A stretch of DNA of 64,000 nt from Gammaproteobacteria bacterium (GTDB lineage Bacteria > Pseudomonadota > Gammaproteobacteria > Steroidobacterales > Rariloculaceae), in the NCBI GenBank assembly GCA_022819855.1, contig JAJEGN010000012.1:384746-448745 (forward strand), read 5' to 3'. Within the stretch, counting starts at the first letter, position 1. Each line of letters opens with the position of its first letter. This document shows, piece by piece, positions 9,093 through 16,570 of this stretch. Made by a program: the position numbers and the translations under genes. The notes below the pieces were generated by a model. That model had not been told where the DNA came from. It saw nothing but the letters and a program-made list of their open reading frames with translations, and made no database searches.

Positions 9093-9607
9093 ATGCCGGA
9101 GCCACCTCCATACACGACGCCGCCTACAAGCTGCTGTACTCGCACCGGCACGTGGTCGCGGTGCTGGCGGGGCCGGAGCATGCGGAGTTGCGAACGGCGT
9201 TCGCGCAATGGTTGCGGCGGTCGTGGGACGAGGACTACGATTTGGAGGCGGGCGCCGACGAGGCACTGCGTGGCGAGTTGGACCGGTTGGTGGCGGCGGG
9301 AGAAGTGGAAGCGATGGGATCGTTGACGGCGGAAAGGTGGAAAGAGCGCCAGCGGCAGAAAGAGGCGCAGATTCGCGCGCGGGCCATGGCGGAGGGCCGT
9401 GCGGAAGGCCTCGAATTTGAGCGACGCCTGCTGGGTAGTCAGGCGGCGCGCCGGTTCGGCACCGGCACAGGCGAACGCCTGTCGGCGCTGCTGGCGGGCG
9501 AATCGGAGCCGGAGCGCCTGGCGGCGGTGGGCTACGCGATCATCGATTGCGGCACCGGCGCTGAATTGCTCGCGGCAGCGCAGCGCATCGTCGGCATGGC
9601 GAACTGA
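9093..9607 (+). pseudogene. Broken Rpn-family (PD-(D/E)XK transposase-like) nuclease
   Basis: The HDAAYKLLYSHRHVV start motif of Rpn/COG5464 recombination-promoting nucleases appears near 9115. The likely original start (ATG at 9093, MPEP) is in a different frame, which indicates a small frameshift between about 9100 and 9112. Immediately after the start motif the protein jumps to the mid-protein helix AELRTAFAQWLRRSW. The whole catalytic PD-(D/E)XK core seen in family members of about 300 residues is therefore absent. The C-terminal part (MAEGRAEGLEFERRLLGSQ and later helices) remains open to 9607. The frameshift and internal deletion make it a remnant. Its position near tRNA-Leu fits a region of turnover. 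Confidence 0.7.
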
Positions 9608-9679
9608 ACGCGGCGGCGCGCGGCGGGACCGATCAGATCAGGCGGCCAAGTAAGCTCCGCATCCACGGTATTGCTACCA

Positions 9680-11005
9680 TCAATCGTACGATCCATCGGG
9701 CTGCTTTGTCGCCGAAGCCCTCGACCGAAGCCTGTTCCAGATCCACAGCACCGCCATCCCCGTCAACAACGTGTCGATTGCGGTCACGCCGGTCAGGCTC
9801 CAGCTACTCGTTCTTTCAACGAATCCGACGGCGCAGCCGATGCTCCACGCTGCCATGGCGTCCCAGCGGTAATCGGGAACAGCGTCGGTTTGCTGTACGT
9901 CGATTCGGGTTTCCCGGAGCAGGTAGTAGTCCGCCAGGTAGACGCCGGCGATGGGCGGAACGATGATGCCGAGCAGGATCAGGAACTCCACGAAGAAATC
10001 CATGATCCCGGCAACTGCCAACAGCGTGCCGATCGCGCCGCAGACCAGTGTGATGACCCAGTCCCGGACGCTCGGCAGCATCCGCGCGATGCCCAGGGAG
10101 GCGGAGTACAGGTTGTTGATGTTCGTGGTCCAGGTGGCGAAGACCATCACGATGAGCACGGAAATGCCAAGACCAAGGCTCGTCATCGAAGTAATCAGGT
10201 CCGGTTCGGCGGAGACCAGAACCGGCAAGCCCGCGAGCAACAGGACCAGGGGAAATCCAAGGCCGTAACTGAAAAACGAGGCGGTGACCGCATCCCGCCG
10301 CCGGCGCGCGAAACGGGCCAGGTCCGGAACCAGTGTGACGCCCACGAAAAAGCTGCCGATCACGATGGAGATTCCCGCGGAAACCGATGCAAGCCCCTCA
10401 TCGGGTTGCCCTGCCACGCTGCTCAGTTCCGCGAAGCTCGCGCCCTCCAGTACCCTCCAGATCCCGTACAGCAGCAACGCGGCAAGCAAGGGCACTGCGA
10501 TGCGACTCAGCCGATTGATGGCGCGAAAACCGTAGATGGTCGTTGCCACCATCAGGATGCCGCCGGCGACGGTGAAGACCGGCTGCGGCACGAGCACGCC
10601 GAACGCATCGTCTACGGCCTGCGAAAGCGCACTGCCGAAGAGCGCCGCCGTCACGCCGTACCAACCGAAGAGAGTCGTGGCGAGGATCAGATTGACGATG
10701 TTCGAGCCGTTCCGGCCAAAGCAGGACCGAATGATGTTGTAGGTTGAAAGCCGGGTCTCGGCGCCCACGCGCATGGTCAGGTAGCCGATGCAGGCCGTCA
10801 GAAACCCTCCGAGGAAGATGGCCAGGGCGCCTTCGATCAGTCCCAGGGCTGCCATCAGCTCAGTCCCCACGAGAAATGCCGGCAAGGTGATGCTGACGCC
10901 GATGATGATGACGGCGATGGCCGCGCCGCTGACCGATTCGGCGGCGGGCACCGGGCCGCGGGAGAAATTGTCTGCAAGGCGTTGGGGCTTCATTTTCTTC
11001 GTCAC
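9680..11005 (-). CDS. NCS1-family (CodB-like) purine/cytosine/hydantoin permease
   Basis: A membrane protein of about 441 residues with roughly 12 hydrophobic segments, related to NCS1 transporters that carry cytosine, purines, allantoin or hydantoins. Recognisable family regions include GAAIAVIIIGVSITLPAFLV near the N-terminus, RVGAETRLSTYNIIRSCFG, LFGWYGVTAALFG, FATWTTNINNLYSASLG and ADYYLL near the C-terminus. The most likely start is the GTG at 11005, which overlaps the stop of the upstream DUF917 gene (GTGA); an ATG four codons later is the alternative. Its position at the end of a hydantoinase and DUF917 operon suggests uptake of a hydantoin-like or related cyclic substrate. Confidence 0.85.
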   Translation of the reverse strand: MTKKMKPQRLADNFSRGPVPAAESVSGAAIAVIIIGVSITLPAFLVGTELMAALGLIEGALAIFLGGFLTACIGYLTMRVGAETRLSTYNIIRSCFGRNGSNIVNLILATTLFGWYGVTAALFGSALSQAVDDAFGVLVPQPVFTVAGGILMVATTIYGFRAINRLSRIAVPLLAALLLYGIWRVLEGASFAELSSVAGQPDEGLASVSAGISIVIGSFFVGVTLVPDLARFARRRRDAVTASFFSYGLGFPLVLLLAGLPVLVSAEPDLITSMTSLGLGISVLIVMVFATWTTNINNLYSASLGIARMLPSVRDWVITLVCGAIGTLLAVAGIMDFFVEFLILLGIIVPPIAGVYLADYYLLRETRIDVQQTDAVPDYRWDAMAAWSIGCAVGFVERTSSWSLTGVTAIDTLLTGMAVLWIWNRLRSRASATKQPDGSYD

Positions 11006-12129
11006 GCGCCGGGATGGCGCGCCGCCAGTTCCGCGAGCGGGCGATAAGTATGCTCCATGCCGAACGCCTCCGGCCCCACCACCTTCAACGCACGTTCGGT
11101 CCGGAAGACGGGGTGGCAGGAGAGCCCCAGCGCTGTCACCCTCTGGCCGTAGCGGATATCCGGTGTCGGGATCGGCTCGGCGGTCTCGCTGTCGACGACC
11201 GAGATCAGGTCGGGCGTCAGCGCCCGCGGTACGCCGTCGAGCGTCAGCGCCAGGTACTCGTTTCGAAATTCGATATGGGCGCGATGACTTGCCCCGTCCA
11301 GCGGCGCCAGGTCAACCCAGCCGATCGCGAATCCTCGCTCGGTCGAGCGCCAGACGTCGGCGACCTTGCCGTCGAAAAGCCGGACCACGTCGATGTCTGC
11401 AGCGTTGGCGCGAATGCCCTCGACGAGCGAATCGATCGGGGAGGCGCCGCTTCTTGCGTTCTCGATGGTCCTGCCCAGTTCAAGCGCCAGGGTGACCGTA
11501 TCGGGTATGGCGACGCGCTTCGCATCGCGGCCGCTCATCGGGTAGGCCGCCAGGATGCAGAACACGCCCATCCCCATGCACACGGCCCGGGCGATCGCTT
11601 CTCCTTTCCTGTCGTCCTTGCTGTGGCAAATTGCGGTATTCAGGTGCTCGTCGGCCATGACGAAAGGCGAGGCAGAGACCCCGTTGATCGAGAAGCTCGT
11701 CATCTGAAGCTCGGGGAAGGCCCGCCGCATGCCGTCGCCATCGATGACGGGGAGTCCGCACGCGGCCGCGGCCACGATCGGGACCAGCGAATTGCTCCCG
11801 CCCATTTCGGCGGGGATCAATGCATCGGCCTTGCGTCCGATATGCTCCTCGAGCGTTCGAACGGCGTGCACGACATGCGGCAGTTCGAACAGGCGTTCTT
11901 TCTCGACTGTCGGGGCGCCGAAGCCGGCGATGCAGATGACCTGAGCATCATCGTCGAGGTCGGCGAGCCCGATCAGGTTTGCGTGACCGCCGCCCTGCGC
12001 ATGAAACTGGCGGGCGGCGAGCAGGGAAATGTAGGGGTCGCCCCCGCCCCCCGCGCCGAGCAGCGTCGCGCCCATGGCGATTCGCGCTACCTGGTCGATG
12101 TCGAGTTTCCGGAGGCTATCCCCATGCAT
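11002..12129 (-). CDS. DUF917 family protein (S-methyl-thiohydantoin desulfurase-like)
   Basis: This 375-residue protein starts at the ATG at 12129 (MHGDSLRKLD), behind a GGAG site. It belongs to the DUF917 family, which usually accompanies hydantoinase/oxoprolinase genes. The visible signature is GATLLGAGGGGDPYISLLAA near residue 25, followed by GFGAPTVEKERL, IPAEMGGSNSLVPIVAAAACG and GLPVIDGDGMRRAFPELQM. The last element is highly conserved in the family. One branch of this family has been linked to S-methyl thiohydantoin metabolism, but the substrate here is not fixed by the sequence. It lies 70 bp downstream of the hydantoinase gene and overlaps the permease gene, so the three form one operon. 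Confidence 0.85.
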   Translation of the reverse strand: MHGDSLRKLDIDQVARIAMGATLLGAGGGGDPYISLLAARQFHAQGGGHANLIGLADLDDDAQVICIAGFGAPTVEKERLFELPHVVHAVRTLEEHIGRKADALIPAEMGGSNSLVPIVAAAACGLPVIDGDGMRRAFPELQMTSFSINGVSASPFVMADEHLNTAICHSKDDRKGEAIARAVCMGMGVFCILAAYPMSGRDAKRVAIPDTVTLALELGRTIENARSGASPIDSLVEGIRANAADIDVVRLFDGKVADVWRSTERGFAIGWVDLAPLDGASHRAHIEFRNEYLALTLDGVPRALTPDLISVVDSETAEPIPTPDIRYGQRVTALGLSCHPVFRTERALKVVGPEAFGMEHTYRPLAELAARHPGA

Positions 12130-12199
12130 CACAGTTCTCCGCGAACGAGTCGGTGTCCTTGTCCGCCCCCTTCGGGACATTGAGAGTTCCGGACACACA

Positions 12200-13759
12200 T
12201 CACACGCTACCGCTCGACAGCGCCAGTTCACCGGCGGCCTTGACTCGCAACCGCACCAGGGCGCCCGGCACGTAGCTCAGCGGGATTTCGTCCACGTTGG
12301 TGATCTCTATGGTCCCGGGCCGGGCGCCGGCATCGATCGCTGCCTGGCTCGCCCGTTCCCTGGCCGCGTCCATCGCCGCATCGCGCCCCAGGGCTTCATA
12401 GGAATAAACCGCGTCGACCTCCCCGCCCGCCAACGCAATCGACGCCCCGACGGCGTTTGCCACCGCCGCGCTCTCCGGGACGACGACTTCGGATACCCCG
12501 GGTATGTCCCCGGATATGAGCACCGAACCGCCGCCGACGAGGATGAGCGGCACGGGCTCCGCACTGGTTTTCATGCGGTCCACGCCGTCGGAGAGCATCC
12601 GGTGAATCTTGGTGACGGCAAGATCGACCGTTTCCCGTGGCAAGTCGGCAACCAGCGTGGGATCCCCCATTTGTGCGTATTCCGCCGCGACGGCCACATC
12701 GCTCGCGGTCAGCGTCCCGCCGCCAAATACAAGGGCGTCCTCGAGCAAGCGGTAACCTACGGACTGCGGCCCGATGGTCAGGCCGGCGCCGTTCTCCGCT
12801 ACCAGGCTGCCGCCGCCAAGACCCAGCGCCAGGATGTCGGGCATCCGAAAGTTCGTTCGAACCCCGCCGATGTCCACAGTGACCGAGGATTCTCGCGGAA
12901 AGCCGTTGCTCAGCATGCCGATGTCCGTCGTCGTGCCGCCGATGTCGGCCACCAACGCATCGCTGCAGCCGGAAAGAAATGCCGCCCCCCGCATGGAATT
13001 GGTGGGCCCGGAGGCGAAGGTCAGCACCGGGTACCGCTCCGCAACATCGGCCGTCATCAGCGTTCCGTCGTTCTGGCTGAGGTAGAACGGCGCTTCGATT
13101 CGAAGTTGCCGCAACGCCCGTCGAATGGACTGCACGACCCGGCTCGACAACTCGACGAGGCTGGCGTTCATGAGGGCGGCGTTTTCCCGTTCGAGCAGCC
13201 CCAGGCTGCCGACCTCGGATGAACGGGTGACGGACACTTCAGGCATCTCGTTTCGCACGATGTCTTCGGCGCGCCTTTCCATGTCATCGTTGACGGGAGA
13301 GAAAAGCGCGCTGATCGCCACGGACTTCAAGCCGTTCCCGCGAAAACGCCTGGCCGCGTCTCGTACCGCCAGCTCGTCCAGTTCGGAGTCGACGCTGCCG
13401 TCCACGTGGTAGCCGCCGCCGACGAGAATCATGTTGTCGCCGATGGCCGCGGCCAGGTCCGGCGGCCAGCCGCTGGTCGGCAGGACTCCCGATGAGGCCG
13501 GGAGCGCAATGCGGATGAGGCCGACCTTCAAGAGCCCTTCGCGCGCGACGAACGCATTGGTGAAGTGCGTGGTGCCGATCGCGACGCAGCGGATGCGGTC
13601 GGTCGGAATATCGGACTCTTTCAGGACCGACTCAATGGCGCTGAAAATTCCGTCGCTGACGTCGGGGGTTGTCGGAAACTTCCTCGAGGCGATCAGCGTC
13701 GTGCCGTCCATGAGCACGGCGTCGGTGTTGGTGCCGCCTACGTCAACGCCAAGGATCAT
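12200..13759 (-). CDS. Hydantoinase/oxoprolinase family protein
   Basis: This 519-residue ASKHA-fold protein belongs to the short hydantoinase A/oxoprolinase subgroup that pairs with DUF917. The N-terminal phosphate-binding loop is GVDVGGTNTDAVLM and the second one is ALVADIGGTTTDIGMLSNG near residue 270. ALGLGGGSL and LILVGGGSVLI mark the C-terminal nucleotide-binding half. Family members open cyclic amides such as hydantoins or 5-oxoproline with ATP. It is the first gene of a three-gene minus-strand operon with DUF917 and an NCS1 permease. The length is normal for the short subgroup, whose partner is DUF917 rather than an HyuB subunit. Confidence 0.88.
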   Translation of the reverse strand: MILGVDVGGTNTDAVLMDGTTLIASRKFPTTPDVSDGIFSAIESVLKESDIPTDRIRCVAIGTTHFTNAFVAREGLLKVGLIRIALPASSGVLPTSGWPPDLAAAIGDNMILVGGGYHVDGSVDSELDELAVRDAARRFRGNGLKSVAISALFSPVNDDMERRAEDIVRNEMPEVSVTRSSEVGSLGLLERENAALMNASLVELSSRVVQSIRRALRQLRIEAPFYLSQNDGTLMTADVAERYPVLTFASGPTNSMRGAAFLSGCSDALVADIGGTTTDIGMLSNGFPRESSVTVDIGGVRTNFRMPDILALGLGGGSLVAENGAGLTIGPQSVGYRLLEDALVFGGGTLTASDVAVAAEYAQMGDPTLVADLPRETVDLAVTKIHRMLSDGVDRMKTSAEPVPLILVGGGSVLISGDIPGVSEVVVPESAAVANAVGASIALAGGEVDAVYSYEALGRDAAMDAARERASQAAIDAGARPGTIEITNVDEIPLSYVPGALVRLRVKAAGELALSSGSV

Positions 13760-13900
13760 GCGTCAGGCGGATCCCGAAGGATTCTCCCGGTTCGGAAAAA
13801 CCTGCAAGTATCGATACTGACCCTGCCATCGCAGTCCAGGAGCCGCCGCCATTGCAACGCTCGGACTCGTCGGTGGCTATTGGTGCGAGGCGGATGGCTA

Positions 13901-14305
13901 TTACTGCGACTCGTCCGGCTCCGGCGAACCCTCGAACAGCGTGCGGCCGTCGGCAAGGGTCGCATTGGCGAGACTCGCGGTAGACGTGCCGTTTCGTGCC
14001 TGGTAGGCGTCCACGATCAGGACGGTGCCGACGGCCAGATCCCCGGGCCTCCAACCTCTGCGAATCAGTCCATTCGCAGCGCGGGTCTCTATGGCCCAAT
14101 TGACGACGTTGCCGGCCTCATCCTCCACGTCCAGGTAGATCCAGGCATGGGGATTGGCCCACCTCATTTCCGACACCCTCCCCTCGAGACGCACAGGCGC
14201 GTTGATGTCGAACTCGGCGGAGAACGAATGATGCGCCAGGCCGCTGCTTGTCCCCAGGATCAAGCCAAGACTCATCCACGTTGTTGCGCGCACTGTCCGC
14301 GTCAT
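13901..14305 (-). CDS. DUF6152 family secreted protein (second copy)
   Basis: This 134-residue exported protein has a signal peptide ending near SSGLA, then the DUF6152 signature HHSFSAEFDINAPVRLEG, VSEMRWANPHAWIYLDV, RAANGLIRRGWRPGDLAVG and a terminal LADGRTLFEGS. Its ATG overlaps the stop codon of the upstream double-domain gene (ATGA at 14305-14302), so translation is probably coupled. It is clearly homologous to the copy at 8030 (shared HH-FSAEFD, NPHAW and NALIRRGW/NGLIRRGW). Function unknown. The coupling supports a shared role with the two-cysteine family. Confidence 0.86.
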   Translation of the reverse strand: MTRTVRATTWMSLGLILGTSSGLAHHSFSAEFDINAPVRLEGRVSEMRWANPHAWIYLDVEDEAGNVVNWAIETRAANGLIRRGWRPGDLAVGTVLIVDAYQARNGTSTASLANATLADGRTLFEGSPEPDESQ

Positions 14306-15876
14306 GATCGTTCTCCCTGGCCCTGGCCGGCACGATACTCGTCGCGCACGTCCTTGAGATGTTGCAGGTCGCTATTGTCTTCGAGGCAGGCCACCTCGAG
14401 AAGCTCATCGTCGGAACGATTGAACGGCATTTCGATGGTCCAGGGTCGCGTGTAGGCGATCGGGTCCGATACCGTGGCTCGGTAAATGACCTGGTCTTGT
14501 GCGACCGGGGTAAACGTCTCCACCACCGTCTGCGCATGGGTCACCACATCGCCGAGCTCGTTCAGCCAGGCCTTGCCGTTGAAGTTTCGCGACTCGACCA
14601 CCAGCGTGTCGCCGTCCCATCGCCCTACGGAGTGCCCCTGCCACAACCGGATCCGGTCGGACAGAAAGTCGCGGTCGTCCAGAAAGATGTGACGCCAGGA
14701 CATGCGCTCGTGCAGCACGACGATGTGATCCTCACCCTGCAGCACAAAGAATGGCGCAGGCACGTAATGGGACCGCGGCACGCCGGCCAGGAAACAATGC
14801 GCCGTGGGATCGTCGTAACCTCGGTGCGGGAGTTCCCGGTCGATTCGCTCGGCCCGCGCCCAGTCCTGGTACGGAAGCGTGCCGTCGATCGGGTCGACGA
14901 CCTGTCCGCGACTCGGTGGCATCAGGGCCTCCCTCTCGCGCGCCTCCAGGCCATAGTTGGCGCCACCCGCGTCGGCCATGAAATAGCCGCTGATATCGGG
15001 CGATCCGTCCGCAAGTCGGGGCACATCCGGCGGGGTCGCGGGAACGGGAAGTTGTGCGCCCGCGTCGGCATCGAACGGAGCGTTCTCCGCTGGAATCGGC
15101 GCCGGATACCAGGTGCGGACGTCCCGCTCGAAGTCTCCGTTCGCTTCCGATTTCTCCGCCTGGCACTGGTACTCCAGAATCCGGTCCAGGTGCGTTTGCC
15201 GCTTTAGCACCAGGCGAAGCGTCCACGGCGTTGTGAAGACCTCCGGGTCGTCAATGGTGGCTTCGTAGTCGATGGTGTCGGCGTCACGCAGGCTGTAACG
15301 CTCGGTGACGTGCATGGCATTGCTGTGGAAATTGCCTGCAGCATCGAGCCAGGTCTGATCGTTCTGGTCGGTGACTTCCACGACCAGCACGTCGCCGTCC
15401 CAGCGTCCCCGGGAATTGCCCATCCAGGACTCCACTCCGGCGTACCGCGGCGGCTCCGTGTCGATGTATACGAGCCGATGCACTTGCTGCCACTCGAAAG
15501 TAATGGCCACGTGCCCGTCGGTCTGGAGGATATGGAAAGGATGCTCCAGTGCCATGACCCGAGGCACGCCCGGCAGGAAGCAGTTGCCGAGCGGGTCCGC
15601 CGTGGCGCGGTTATCGAAATTGACCTGCCTTCGCTCTGCCGCCCAGGATTGGTAGGGAATCGCCCCCCCATCGACGACACTGAGCCCGGCAGGCATGTCG
15701 TGGCGGGCTGCGTGATCCTCAAGATCGTATGCTGCCCGGTTCACCGCCATCCAGATGCCCTGCAGGTTCGGCCGCCCATCCTGGGCTCGGGGAAGCGTTT
15801 GCGCCGCCGCGATCCCGACGAGCAAATGCGACGCCGTTGCCGCCACCAAGCACCTCAGAAATACATGCTCCCTCAT
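14302..15876 (-). CDS. Secreted tandem double-domain protein of the two-cysteine GRWDGDTLVV family
   Basis: This 524-residue exported protein starts at the ATG at 15876, giving a signal peptide ending VGIAAAQ. Longer in-frame starts were rejected because they precede the signal. It contains two copies of the domain found singly at 7178. Copy one has PNLQGIW, GNCFLPGVPRVMALEHPF, SRGRWDGDVLVVEVTDQN, HVTERYSL, a YEATIDDPEVFTTPWTL stretch and YQCQAE. Copy two has PDISGYF, AHCFLAGVPRSHYVPAPF, SVGRWDGDTLVVESRNFNG, VVETFT, ATVSDPIAYTRPWTIEM and ACLEDN. Each copy keeps both family cysteines. It overlaps the DUF6152 gene downstream. The function is unknown. The internal duplication implies that domains can associate in pairs. 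Confidence 0.82.
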   Translation of the reverse strand: MREHVFLRCLVAATASHLLVGIAAAQTLPRAQDGRPNLQGIWMAVNRAAYDLEDHAARHDMPAGLSVVDGGAIPYQSWAAERRQVNFDNRATADPLGNCFLPGVPRVMALEHPFHILQTDGHVAITFEWQQVHRLVYIDTEPPRYAGVESWMGNSRGRWDGDVLVVEVTDQNDQTWLDAAGNFHSNAMHVTERYSLRDADTIDYEATIDDPEVFTTPWTLRLVLKRQTHLDRILEYQCQAEKSEANGDFERDVRTWYPAPIPAENAPFDADAGAQLPVPATPPDVPRLADGSPDISGYFMADAGGANYGLEAREREALMPPSRGQVVDPIDGTLPYQDWARAERIDRELPHRGYDDPTAHCFLAGVPRSHYVPAPFFVLQGEDHIVVLHERMSWRHIFLDDRDFLSDRIRLWQGHSVGRWDGDTLVVESRNFNGKAWLNELGDVVTHAQTVVETFTPVAQDQVIYRATVSDPIAYTRPWTIEMPFNRSDDELLEVACLEDNSDLQHLKDVRDEYRAGQGQGERS

Positions 15877-15999
15877 ATGCAAGATCCAGCCGCCCACGGT
15901 GGCGCAAACATAGCATGAGAGCATCCGGAAAACCCCGCTCGGTCCGGGAAACGGACTGACGGCAGGCGGCGGCTACCGCTCGTGCGGTTTTGGAGCCAG

Positions 16000-16430
16000 C
16001 TACACGACCGGATGGTTGGGTTCGAGACCAACCTGCCCGCGACCGTACTGCTCGCGGCAGGAATGCCAATCCCAGAACGCGTGCACGCTCAGGGAATTGA
16101 TGTCGCGGAACCAGGCCTGTAACGGCGATTCCCTGTTGAAGCTCGCGGCGCCTGCTTCGTGAATGAGTTCGTTTATCGATGCGCGGCAGTGATTGGCGAT
16201 CGTGCCGGCGTCGACTTCGTAGTCGCCGGCCTTGATGAGTGCCACCCTGGGTTCTTCGTCGCCGAGGTCAAGCCCGGTCAGCACCCAATCCGCATGCATG
16301 ATTCCGGAGTTCCAGGTCGACCGCCCACTGAGCTCGTAGCCGCCCGCAACGGGCGTGGCCTTGTGCATCGGACGGATCTGACCGGGTTTTTCGGGTACGG
16401 CTTGTTGCGGGACACATCGTCCTGAGCCCT
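16000..16430 (-). pseudogene. Remnant of an acyl-CoA-dehydrogenase-fold flavin monooxygenase
   Basis: The frame from about 16430 to 16000 reads VPQQAVPEKPGQIRPM, then GGYELSGRSTWNSGIMHADW, as in the middle domain of HsaA/HpaB-type flavin-dependent hydroxylases. It then jumps directly to the C-terminal motif ESPLQAWFRDINSLSVHAFW and EQYGRGQVGLEPN. The helical segment that should lie between is largely missing. Upstream, a RAQDDVSRN stretch that matches the family lies in another frame, which indicates a frameshift. The N-terminal half is gone. The pieces are in the right order, so this is a decayed gene. It lies between the double-domain secreted gene and the amidohydrolase gene. Confidence 0.7.
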
Positions 16431-16570
16431 TTCGTCCCCCAATGGATTAACGGCTCACGCGAAAGACGCGGCCGATATTGCAGGTGTCGTTTATTCTATC
16501 GGACCACCTTGGATCGCGGGCTACAACTTGGCGATACCGGTACCGCGCGCCTGAATCGATCGGAGAACCC

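Noticed and set aside
9671..10747. Plus-strand frame opposite the NCS1 permease
   Set aside because: Composition is low in hydrophobics and rich in Arg, Gln and Asp, as expected for the reverse of a membrane protein gene; no motif is present.
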